Shown piece after piece: positions 18,201-25,362 of a stretch of DNA of 64,000 nt. The DNA is taken from positions 868,001-932,000 of the forward strand of contig NZ_WKJI01000001.1 of NCBI RefSeq assembly GCF_009674685.1. Reading direction: 5' to 3'. A program made the translations under genes and the position numbers. Within the stretch, counting starts at the first letter, position 1. Every line of letters starts with the position of its first letter. Source of the stretch: Pedobacter puniceum. GTDB taxonomy: Bacteria; Bacteroidota; Bacteroidia; Sphingobacteriales; Sphingobacteriaceae. Under the pieces are notes generated by a model. The model ran no database searches and was not told the origin of the DNA. It worked only from the letters and a program-made list of their open reading frames with translations.

Positions 18201-19382
18201 CTGCAAGTAGAAAAGCATAAAAAGTTACTCTTAAAAAAAGCTTGGCAGCAGGCCAAACAGCAATTACCACCTGCTTTTGAGCAATTTTGCCAGCGAGAAA
18301 GCTACTGGTTAAATGATTATGCACTTTTTATGGCTTTACATCAGCAATATAAAAAGCCTTGGTACCAATGGCCTAGCGCTATAAAAAAGCGAGAATTGAA
18401 GGCTTTAACGGTAGAAACTGAAAAGCACCAGGAAGCCATTACAGAAATTAAATGGCAACAATACCTGTTTGATTTGCAATGGCGACAGTTAAAAGCCTAT
18501 GCCAAGCAAAATGATGTGGAAATTATTGGAGATTTACCTTTTTATGTCAACTATCAATCGGCAGATGTATGGGCGCAGCAAGATATTTTTGCTTTAGATG
18601 AAGAGGGGAAAATTAAAGGTATTGCAGGTGTACCGCCCGATTATTTTAATGAAGATGGTCAGCTTTGGGGGATGCCCGTTTTTAGGTGGGATGTTTTAAA
18701 AAAGCAAAATTACGATTGGTGGTTAAAGCGCTTGCAAAAGAATATCCAATGGTTTGATGTTTTGAGACTAGACCATTTTAGGGCTTTTTATGATTATTGG
18801 GAAGTACCAGCAGGAGCGCAAACGGCTAAAGATGGTACTTGGAAGGAGGGACCGGGAGCTGATTTTTTTGATTTTATTTTAAAACATTTCCCAGAAAAAC
18901 CTTTTATAGCTGAAGATTTGGGCGATGTAAACCAAGGTGTTTTTCTACTAAGAGACCAATTTGAACTAGCTGGGATGAAAGTTTTACAGTTTTCTTTTGG
19001 TGATGATATGCCACAATCTTTACACACGCCGCACCATCATCAAGAAAATTTCTTTGTTTATAGCGGTACGCATGATAATAATACCTTGTTGGGATGGTAT
19101 AAAGAAGCCGGAAATAACATCAAAGCTAACCTGAATTTGTATTGCAACAAGAAAATAAGCCAGCATAATGTGGCAGAAGAAATCATCCGCATGGCTTATG
19201 CTTCGGTTTGCAAAACGGCCATCATACCTTTACAGGATATTTTAAATTTAGATGAACAAAGTAGGATGAACTTACCCGGTACTACAGAACAAAATTGGTC
19301 TTTTAAGCTCGTGGGCGATGAATTAAAGCCTCAAATAGCGGCTAAATTGGCTGTGCTGACTAAAATATTTCATCGCAGTTAG
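15213..19382 (+). CDS. treY: Fused malto-oligosyltrehalose synthase and 4-alpha-glucanotransferase (TreY-MalQ)
   Basis: A 1389-residue bifunctional protein. Residues ~1-880 are TreY, which turns the reducing-end alpha-1,4 bond of maltodextrin into alpha-1,1; the nucleophile motif LRLDHIDGLY (Asp312) and STHDTKRGEDARARL are present. From ~residue 897 a complete MalQ/amylomaltase domain begins (AGVLLHISSLPS), with LRLDHFRAFY (Asp1187), FIAEDLG (Glu1234) and SGTHDNNT (Asp1288). MalQ would recycle short maltodextrins too small for TreY. No stop or frameshift separates the domains. Translation is probably coupled to treZ through the ATGA overlap. Both halves appear catalytically intact. Confidence 0.93.
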   Translation: MKNATLPMKYPAQTYRLQFNHQFTFQQLKEVLNYFKKMGVDTLYASPIFKAVKESVHGYDVVNPHQINPEIGSLSELKAIQSFLKKNQMMWLQDIVPNHMAFHPDNEWLMDVLEKGNKSRFRSFFDTPFSSNFLNGKLMVPFLGRPLQEVIKKRELQLIYKMGRFYFQYFDACYPLNLASYKSLIKYVKLDKLLQQLEDLEDIKNKEAFAKSWESFIQESHKKLKDKKIQVLLNQTLQDINQSQTLLKAIINKQYYELCYWQHTSQRINYRRFFTVNGLLCLNIQDEVVFKYYHQFIKNLLDQDLIQALRLDHIDGLYNPTKYLQQLKKLVGDKYIGVEKILEKGEELPSEWEIAGTSGYDFLGLVNNLLTYSPSEETFNALYQEIIPQEKSFEEQVQEKKANFLFQNMQGELYNLCKYFHTLKLETDASAEDIKQAIAWFLVYMPVYRFYGDSFPLAEEEFKRLQSIFIRLKADKPEYLLGFNTLEGVILNRSQQQEDKQIRSTASLFYKRLMQFSGPLMAKGVEDTLMYNNFRFIGHNEVGDHPECFGISTAYFHEWMQKRQALMPLTLNTTSTHDTKRGEDARARLNVLTHLPNLWVEKVRQWHKMNQNLVLRFKIQPNDEYFIYQNLVGNFPMQGSISDNFLPRFEAYLIKALREGKIQSDWNKPNESYENSVKQFVAALLNPEHLFMVSFQEFHQKIAPYGVYNALVQLLLKFTCPGVPDVYQGTELWDFTFVDPDNRQQIDFKLRNQYLDEIQELKPHQIKDLLNYPNDAKIKLWLTQFLIHQRKRKKEFYTHANYQAVSITGKFKEHLIAFKRVFNEQEVLVVAVLHPALLCEKHQCKLEDIDWGDTQLLDTQNKPWRNLITEETTEAVYVKDVLSYLPFAILESKKQNQRSAGVLLHISSLPSAYGMGNLGEQAYQFIDFLKQAQQRYWQILPLTPLAASESFSPYSSWSSMAGNNLFIALEPLVEEGYLQQKDLDKAAIHPGNRVDYLQVEKHKKLLLKKAWQQAKQQLPPAFEQFCQRESYWLNDYALFMALHQQYKKPWYQWPSAIKKRELKALTVETEKHQEAITEIKWQQYLFDLQWRQLKAYAKQNDVEIIGDLPFYVNYQSADVWAQQDIFALDEEGKIKGIAGVPPDYFNEDGQLWGMPVFRWDVLKKQNYDWWLKRLQKNIQWFDVLRLDHFRAFYDYWEVPAGAQTAKDGTWKEGPGADFFDFILKHFPEKPFIAEDLGDVNQGVFLLRDQFELAGMKVLQFSFGDDMPQSLHTPHHHQENFFVYSGTHDNNTLLGWYKEAGNNIKANLNLYCNKKISQHNVAEEIIRMAYASVCKTAIIPLQDILNLDEQSRMNLPGTTEQNWSFKLVGDELKPQIAAKLAVLTKIFHRS

Positions 19383-19414
19383 CAGCCCTGATTAAATTTA
19401 ATTGTCTTTTTCTT

Positions 19415-19422
19415 TAAATTTG
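19415..19422 (+). promoter_or_regulatory. Candidate -7 element for the MscS gene
   Basis: TAAATTTG matches TAnnTTTG and lies 19 bases before the ATG at 19441. No convincing -33 box. Confidence 0.38.
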
Positions 19423-19440
19423 ATGTAGATTAAAGCCTAT

Positions 19441-20322
19441 ATGAATATTAAAGATATCACAGCTAAAGAAAGAAGTACCACTACAGAGCTACTTGTTATT
19501 TTTATTAAGCTTGTTGTTTATGCTACTTTGGTATATTTTAATATTAACCAGCCAGAAATTTATGCTAAAGTGCCCATTATTGGTAAAGTAGCTTACTCTT
19601 TACTGATTGTTACGGGGGCAAGTTTCTCTATTTCGGTGGTGCGTTTAATCATCATTTATTGGTATATCCGTAAGAATAACCTCAAGGCTAATATCAAAGA
19701 CAATTTTATTTTGGGTATTAACCGCATTGTTTCGGTTTTAAATACAGTTTTCCTTATCATAGCCATTATGGTTTTTATGGGGATAGACCCTATCAAGTTT
19801 CTAACTAGCATTACCATTGTTGCGGCAGCTATTGCTTTGATATTTAAAGAGTACGTAACCAACATGATTAACGGCTTAATCATCATGTTTTCAGACCGTT
19901 TGTCTTTAGGAGATCATATCAAAGTGTTAGACCAAGAGGGGAAAATTTTAGACATTACCTTAATCAATATCATCATCCAGAATGAAGATAACGATATGGT
20001 GCTGATACCTAACTCGGTTATTTTTACTTCTTTAATTGTTAATCAATCTAAGCAAAATATTAAAAAACTTACGGTAGAGTTTGAATTGGATGTTAACTTA
20101 AACCAAACCCCAGCAAGTTTAGAAGCACATCTAGAAAACATCATCAAACCTTATGAAGATTATACCATGAAAGATGGTTTTTCTGTAAAAACCCTCGAAA
20201 TCAGGAAGGATTATACCAAATTTAAAGTGCAAGTATTGCTCAATTACCACGACAGAGCCAAAGAAAAAGAAATCAGAAGAAAGCTAAATACGGCAGTGTT
20301 AGAGTTGAGAGGTGGAGTGTAG
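19441..20322 (+). CDS. Small-conductance mechanosensitive channel, MscS family
   Basis: A 293-residue inner-membrane protein. Two to three N-terminal helices (from ~residue 15) lead into the pore-lining helix and beta domain typical of MscS: ITIVAAAIALIFKEYVTNMI, then FSDRLSLGDHIKVLDQEGKI and MVLIPNSVIF. It likely opens under membrane tension to release solutes on osmotic downshock. Length is normal for the minimal MscS core. It stands alone after the trehalose operon; an osmotic link with trehalose synthesis is plausible but only inferred from proximity. Confidence 0.9.
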   Translation: MNIKDITAKERSTTTELLVIFIKLVVYATLVYFNINQPEIYAKVPIIGKVAYSLLIVTGASFSISVVRLIIIYWYIRKNNLKANIKDNFILGINRIVSVLNTVFLIIAIMVFMGIDPIKFLTSITIVAAAIALIFKEYVTNMINGLIIMFSDRLSLGDHIKVLDQEGKILDITLINIIIQNEDNDMVLIPNSVIFTSLIVNQSKQNIKKLTVEFELDVNLNQTPASLEAHLENIIKPYEDYTMKDGFSVKTLEIRKDYTKFKVQVLLNYHDRAKEKEIRRKLNTAVLELRGGV

Positions 20323-20775
20323 TTTGGTTTAGTTGGTTAGTTTGTTAGAGTGTATTATTGATTGATTGATTGATTGATTCTTTTTTTAATTTTTAATTTT
20401 GAATTTTTTATTGATTGAATTTTGATTTGTGTCGTTGCGATGAGGAACGAAGAAGCAATCTATTTTTAATTTTTCCTTTTGCTTTCCACTTTTACATACA
20501 CCTTCTCCGTACCATGTTCGAGACTTGTTCGAGAAATAGCCCCATTTTTCCGAAGGTGTTACGAAGAAGTCTTGGAGAAGCCTCGAAGGAAGTATGGAGA
20601 AAACGTGGATAAAAGGTGGGGTATAGGTGGGCTATACGTGGACTTGTGTTAATAAATTTTCTTAATGATATAGGTGCTTGTAGAAAAGGTTAAACAAACA
20701 TAGTGAATATAGTAGGTAATTAAAACAAAAATAGCAGAAATAGGAAAACTTATTACATAAACTAGATTTATATTT
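20323..20775. other. Non-coding low-complexity spacer before the left accessory island
   Basis: No credible gene. Contains a TTAGTTGGTTAGTTTGTTAG block also seen near 25,055, a tetranucleotide run (ATTG, about 5-6 units, 20356-20379) and fragments resembling dispersed intergenic repeats (cgttgcgatgaggaacgaag). A 65-codon open frame at 20415 reads through repeat sequence and is not considered a gene. Confidence 0.5.
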
Positions 20776-20849
20776 AATTTTTGACTTTCAATAAATATTT
20801 ACTTACTTAGAATTAAAATCTAAATATGAAAATGCCTGTGAATTTGGAT
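20776..20849 (+). repeat. ~74-bp island-leader repeat, left copy
   Basis: Nearly identical to 59268-59342. Both begin aatttttgactttcaataaa, contain tatttacttactta, and end aaaatgcctgtgaatttgga. The two differ at only a few positions, mainly in a short A/T stretch before aaaatgcc. This copy lies ~240 bp upstream of the ParB-like gene. Possible roles are recombination site, shared leader or fragment of a common ancestral gene start (MPVNLD). Confidence 0.8.
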
Positions 20850-21088
20850 ATTCGAGATAATTGTTTTTAAGCTATTTCATAAGTTGTTCTTTGTATGAAG
20901 AATAAACAAAAATCCGTAATACAACCAGTTTTGGGTGTATTAAGGAAGTAAAACTATACATATATATATAAGTTGGCAGCAAGTGTCGGGGACAGTGCAA
21001 ACCATAAACTTAGGTGCTTGACAACAAACAAAAAAGACTAGACATAAACGAAAAATAAATTAGTTCCTTTGTAAAAGAAATAATCAAT

Positions 21089-22546
21089 ATGCCGATAACT
21101 TCACAAATAGAGGTAAGTAAGTTAAAACTTGACCTTAAAAACTTTAGAACTGTTCCTCAAAAAAAGGAAATAGATGCAATAAAAGCAATGATTTCAATTA
21201 AGCCTGACAGGTTTTATGCTGTTATGGAAAGTATTATTGAAGACGGCTATTTGCTCACAGAAAACATAATCGTTTTGAATGATGGAACTGATAATATAGT
21301 TAAGGAAGGAAACAGGCGAATCGCAGCATTAAAACTTATTCATGGCCTTTACAAACTTTCAGACTTTGGTTTACCCACCTCCATTACTGACAGTATTAAT
21401 AAAATTGACGCGAAATGGAAGGCTGAAAATCTTAAAGTTCCTTGCACAGTATTCTCAATAAAGGAAGTAGATAAAGTTGATAGAGTGGTTACACTTGCAC
21501 ATGGTAAAGGTGAAAAAGCAAGTCGTGACCCTTGGAATTCAGTAGCAAGAGCAAGACATAATAGAGATGTAAAAGGAGCCTACGAGCATGGTCTGGACTT
21601 ACTCGAAAAGTATTTAAAAAAAGGAGCTAATTTAAATAATCAGCAACGAGAAAGATGGGGAGGTGAATACCCATTAACAGTTTTAGATGAAGCATTAAGA
21701 AAATCGTTTGCTAGACTTGGTTTTGCTAATGTAGCTGACTTAGTCAAAAAATACCCACTTAATAATAAACTAGCTGAATTAGAAAACATCTTACTTGAAA
21801 TCGGACTTGAACAAATAAAATTTGAAACAATAAGAAACATACAACTTGATTTTCCAACTAATTACGGGATACCACCTATTATTGTTCCTCCCACTATTCC
21901 TCCAGTTGTTCCTCCAGTGAATATGACACAAACAGTTGTAACAGGAACAAGCACAAATACACCGCAACCAAACCAAACAAATACTAATAATCAAAATACG
22001 TCTACTAATCCAACCCCAACAACAACAGTAAATAACGCAAATACATCAACTACACCAACTACACCTGCTCCAACTTCTCCTAAAGCGGTTGCCGTAAATG
22101 ACCCAAAATATGTTGCGAGTCTCTTAAAAAAATTCACACCTAGAGGAACTAATAGACAAAAGGTTGTAACACTGAGAGACGAATTGAGAAAATTAAAAAT
22201 TGCGGATAATCCAATAGCTTTCTGTTTTATTCTCCGAAGTATGTTTGAAATATCAGGCAAGGCATATTCGGCCGACCATGGTTTGAGTATGACCAAAACA
22301 GGGGGTAAAGATAAGACTTTAGTCGAAGTTCTAAGTGGTATTACTTCACACTTGACTAATAATAATTCCAATAAAGCAATGGTAAAAGTTTTACATGGTG
22401 CAATGACTGAATTAGGTAAACCAGATGGACTGCTATCTGTTACCTCAATGAATAATTTAGTGCATAGTCCGATATTCACAATCGCACCTTCCGATTTGTG
22501 CAATGTTTTTAGCAATATTTATCCACTTTTAGAAGCTATGAATTAA
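21089..22546 (+). CDS. ParB/Srx-like domain protein next to a Dam-type methylase
   Basis: A 485-residue protein. The N-terminal ~200 residues resemble the ParB/sulfiredoxin fold used by ParB-like proteins; the clearest signature is KEGNRRIAALKL at ~72-83. Residues ~272-335 form a low-complexity Pro/Thr/Asn linker (IVPPTIPPVVPP, then Thr/Asn-rich), followed by a C-terminal domain of ~150 residues I do not recognise. The gene overlaps the methylase start by one base (TAATG), so the products likely act together. Asp is often coded GAC here, unlike core genes. Whether it cuts, binds DNA or only regulates is unknown. Confidence 0.65.
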   Translation: MPITSQIEVSKLKLDLKNFRTVPQKKEIDAIKAMISIKPDRFYAVMESIIEDGYLLTENIIVLNDGTDNIVKEGNRRIAALKLIHGLYKLSDFGLPTSITDSINKIDAKWKAENLKVPCTVFSIKEVDKVDRVVTLAHGKGEKASRDPWNSVARARHNRDVKGAYEHGLDLLEKYLKKGANLNNQQRERWGGEYPLTVLDEALRKSFARLGFANVADLVKKYPLNNKLAELENILLEIGLEQIKFETIRNIQLDFPTNYGIPPIIVPPTIPPVVPPVNMTQTVVTGTSTNTPQPNQTNTNNQNTSTNPTPTTTVNNANTSTTPTTPAPTSPKAVAVNDPKYVASLLKKFTPRGTNRQKVVTLRDELRKLKIADNPIAFCFILRSMFEISGKAYSADHGLSMTKTGGKDKTLVEVLSGITSHLTNNNSNKAMVKVLHGAMTELGKPDGLLSVTSMNNLVHSPIFTIAPSDLCNVFSNIYPLLEAMN

Positions 22547-23433
22547 TGGGAGATTTTAAAACACCTTTGCGTTATCCAGGAGGTAAACAGCGACTTTCTC
22601 CTTTTATAGAGGAACTAATAATTGAAAACAATATTACTGATGGCAATTATGTTGAACCTTATGCAGGTGGTGCAGGTGTTGGTATTCAGCTTTTGTTAAC
22701 ACGGAAAGTTTCAAACATACACTTAAATGACTCGGACTTCGGTATCTATTCTTTTTGGCACTCTGTAATTAATAAGCCAGAGGAATTGTGCAAAATGATT
22801 TTATCTGCATCAATGACAGTTGAAGAGTGGCGAAGAAGAAAAGAAATTGTAAAAAAGTGTGACAAAAGAAAAATTTTGGAATTAGGTTTTAGTGTCTTTT
22901 ACTTAAATAGATGTAATCGTTCAGGTGTTTTATCAGCCGGTGTAATTGGTGGTTTAGACCAAACAGGTAATTATAAAATGGATGCTAGATTTTCTAGAAA
23001 TGATTTAATAAGAAGAATTGAAGCAATTGCAAGATTTAAAGACAATATATTCTTAACAAACTTTGACGCTGAATATTATATCCAAAATTACATTCCAAAT
23101 TTACCAAAGAATACTTTAGTCTATTTAGACCCACCTTATTATGAAAAAGGCAGTGAATTATATCTAAATGCTTATAAAAAGACTGACCATGCAAGAATTT
23201 CAAAAGTTATTCAATCCGAAATTAAACATAATTGGGTTCTTTCATATGATGGTGTTCCTGACATAGTAAACCTTTATAAAAAAAGGCGACATTTTCTTTA
23301 CGACCTTCAGTATTCAGCAGCTAAAGTTTATAAGGGTAAAGAAATATTTGTTTTTGACGACAAATTAAAATTGCCTAAACAATGTAGTTTGAAACATATC
23401 GACATTGGACTTAACAATCTTGTGAACGCATGA
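22546..23433 (+). CDS. DNA adenine methyltransferase, Dam/D12 class
   Basis: A 295-residue DNA N6-adenine methylase that transfers methyl from S-adenosylmethionine. TPLRYPGGKQRL at residues 6-17 and EPYAGGAGVGIQLL at 37-50 form the cofactor site. NRCNRSGV at ~121 and the catalytic DPPY at 195-198 (VYLDPPYYEKG) define the alpha-class Dam/M.DpnII architecture. The target sequence cannot be predicted, though many relatives methylate GATC. No restriction endonuclease is adjacent unless the coupled ParB-like protein fills that role. The gene ends ~40 bases before a long hairpin, which may mark the island border. Confidence 0.88.
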   Translation: MGDFKTPLRYPGGKQRLSPFIEELIIENNITDGNYVEPYAGGAGVGIQLLLTRKVSNIHLNDSDFGIYSFWHSVINKPEELCKMILSASMTVEEWRRRKEIVKKCDKRKILELGFSVFYLNRCNRSGVLSAGVIGGLDQTGNYKMDARFSRNDLIRRIEAIARFKDNIFLTNFDAEYYIQNYIPNLPKNTLVYLDPPYYEKGSELYLNAYKKTDHARISKVIQSEIKHNWVLSYDGVPDIVNLYKKRRHFLYDLQYSAAKVYKGKEIFVFDDKLKLPKQCSLKHIDIGLNNLVNA

Positions 23434-23471
23434 CAAGTGAGCCGATAGAAAAAAACACCAGCTGCCACCAG

Positions 23472-23580
23472 CAGCTATAAGAAATTGGCGGTTCAGTGCT
23501 TAAATGAAGCTTTGTGCTTCTTATCAAGTTTAGTGCTGGTAGACATTTAGTGCTTCGAAATCGCCAACTTCTTGTAGCTG
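23472..23580. repeat. Long imperfect hairpin with repeated GTGCT core
   Basis: Arms 23472-23490 and 23562-23580 pair over 19 positions (17 Watson-Crick, one G-T, one mismatch), separated by 71 bases. The loop holds four GTGCT words at 23496, 23514, 23533 and 23550 with a period of 17-19. The outer flank shows gcagct/gtagctg symmetry. It is non-coding and sits just after the methylase gene. Long imperfect single-strand-foldable hairpins of this kind recall integron attC sites, but I find no clear consensus core. Confidence 0.6.
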
Positions 23581-23671
23581 CAAAACGTTATAGCTAATAG
23601 TAGGACGACCGTTCCAACGATAACAGACCGATTAGATTTTAAACCTTATCACATAGACAAGCCATTTAACC

Positions 23672-24259
23672 TCAAACCCTTTCCGTTCTATTCACAAAAG
23701 CTATTTTAGTACTTTTAAACTCTTTTTGATAAACAATTTTAGTAATCGAACTATAGCTAATCTCGAGATTGAAAGCGTGTTCTAAAGGGAAATCTAGTAC
23801 ATAAGCTAGAATAGAGCGTATCACACCGGCATGGGTTACTATCACAATATCTTTGTTTGGTGTTGTTAAAATATCTTCAAAAAAAGCGGTAGAGCGTTCA
23901 TAAAGTTCTAAGAAGTTCTCTCCATTGTTGATTTTATAATTTACAAAATCGGCCATCCAAGGTTCTAGCTCTTTGGGGTTAATTTTATCCCAAGCTTGCA
24001 TTTCCCAATCTCCAAAATGTAGTTCAGCAATACGTTCATCTGTAATAAAGTTACCGTTAGATAGGTAATCGGCAAGTTTGCTACATCTTCTAAACGGACT
24101 GCTGTAAAAAGCTGTAGGGCTTTCAAGCGAACTTTCTAAGCTATCTTGTAACCAATCGAAATGTGCAGTAAAATTCTCTGCTAAAGGAATTTCTGATTGC
24201 CCATAACAAAGTTTGTTGGGGTTGTAAACCTCTGTATGTCTAATGAAATAGATATTCAT
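23672..24259 (-). CDS. cobC: Alpha-ribazole-5'-phosphate phosphatase, histidine phosphatase family
   Basis: A 195-residue histidine phosphatase. FIRHTEV at the N-terminus has the phosphoacceptor RH (RHT variant typical of CobC), LHFGDWEMQAWD and THAGVIRSIL carry the other catalytic residues. With CobS immediately upstream (two-base gap) the likely role is dephosphorylation of alpha-ribazole-5'-phosphate or adenosylcobalamin-5'-phosphate, the last lower-ligand step of cobalamin synthesis. A generic phosphoglycerate-mutase-like phosphatase is the alternative, made less likely by context. Confidence 0.88.
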   Translation of the reverse strand: MNIYFIRHTEVYNPNKLCYGQSEIPLAENFTAHFDWLQDSLESSLESPTAFYSSPFRRCSKLADYLSNGNFITDERIAELHFGDWEMQAWDKINPKELEPWMADFVNYKINNGENFLELYERSTAFFEDILTTPNKDIVIVTHAGVIRSILAYVLDFPLEHAFNLEISYSSITKIVYQKEFKSTKIAFVNRTERV

Positions 24260-24261
24260 GA

Positions 24262-25026
24262 TTAACCAAAATATTTAAAAATGAGGATGGTACTAAGGTA
24301 AAATACCACTTCAGAAACTTGTTGTACAGTACCTAAGCAATCGCCAGTGTAGCCGCCAATCCATTTGTTAAAATACCTACTGAAATAAGCTTTTACCAAA
24401 AGTAAAGGGATGATGCTTAATAAAATCCATAGATTAGGAAAAAACAGGAGAGGTGCAATACCAAAAATTATAGCGATGAAGAAATCATCTTTCCTCATTT
24501 TAGTAGCTAGGGGTTTAGCTTTACTCAATAAATCTTCCCGGGCATATTCATCAGTATAAATCAAGATAGCACTATTTAAACGACTAATAGCATGTCCAGC
24601 AATTAAAACCGGAATGATAAAGCTTGGTCCGATTTCTTTTAGAGCGGTGAATTTTAAAGCTAAAATCAATACTAAACCTGCAACACCATAAGTACCAACT
24701 CTAGAGTCTTTCATGATGGTGAGGATTTTCTCTTTGGTCCAGCCGCCACCAAAACCATCGCAAACATCGGCAAAGCCATCTTCATGAAAAGCACCTGTGA
24801 TGAGTAAAGAAGCTACCATGCTCAGAAGTAAAGATAATTCTAAAGAAAAGGCAAAAGAAGCCAGCCAGAACACCAAAGCACATAAAGACCCTACAATGAT
24901 ACCAATAAGAGGGAAGTACTTGCTAGAGCGATTTAAATACTCCTCAGAATGGTCTGTAGAAGGCGGACAAGGTATTCTGGTAAAGAACATCATCGCGGTA
25001 AAAAATATCCTGATTTCTTTTTTCAT
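24262..25026 (-). CDS. cobS: Adenosylcobinamide-GDP ribazoletransferase
   Basis: Polytopic membrane enzyme of 254 residues that joins adenosylcobinamide-GDP to alpha-ribazole. The conserved FFTRIPCP near the N-terminus, the acidic GAFHEDGFADVCDGFGGG segment and the KDSRVGTYG motif are characteristic. Several hydrophobic segments follow, and a C-terminal GGYTGDCLG motif completes the family pattern. It lies between cobC (two-base gap) and a 336-bp repeat tract that separates it from cobT. The guanylyl-transferase CobU is not in this window. Confidence 0.93.
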   Translation of the reverse strand: MKKEIRIFFTAMMFFTRIPCPPSTDHSEEYLNRSSKYFPLIGIIVGSLCALVFWLASFAFSLELSLLLSMVASLLITGAFHEDGFADVCDGFGGGWTKEKILTIMKDSRVGTYGVAGLVLILALKFTALKEIGPSFIIPVLIAGHAISRLNSAILIYTDEYAREDLLSKAKPLATKMRKDDFFIAIIFGIAPLLFFPNLWILLSIIPLLLVKAYFSRYFNKWIGGYTGDCLGTVQQVSEVVFYLSTILIFKYFG

Positions 25027-25362
25027 TGTTGTGTTAGGTGATTAGTTTGTTAGTTGGTTAGTTGGTTAGTTTGTTAGGTGATTAGTCATTAGTTCATTAT
25101 TCATTAGATAAAGAGTGCTTTAGTTTGTTAGGTGATTAGTCATTAGTCATTAGTTCATTATTAATTAGATAATTAGGCGTCTCTTACTCTCCACCCAGTC
25201 TTTCTACTTTTTACTCTCCACCCAGACTTCGGACAATAGTCCTCGGACTTCAAACTCTCCACCCAGACTTCGGACAGTGGTCCACGGTCGTCGGACTTTT
25301 ACCCCAGACTTCGGTCATCCGTCTTCGGTCCTCAGACTCTCCACCCAGACTTCGGACTACAG
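25027..25362. repeat. Tandem repeat tract between cobT and cobS
   Basis: Two different arrays. 25030-25172 is built from TTAGTTTGTTAGGTGATTAG-type units plus cattagttcatta segments. 25185-25385 contains about five degenerate ~40-bp units starting ctctccacccagacttcgga and ending tcctcggact-like. The second array runs into the last codons of cobT. No gene is seen. Spacer lengths vary and no cas genes are near, so this is not CRISPR. Confidence 0.75.

Noticed and set aside
20415..20612. 65-codon open frame before the left island
   Set aside because: Overlaps dispersed intergenic repeat sequence and has no start-region signal.
21991..22515. 174-codon antisense frame opposite the ParB-like gene
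   Set aside because: It is antisense to the linker and C-terminal domain of a well supported gene; the Val/Gly-rich end mirrors the Pro/Thr linker.
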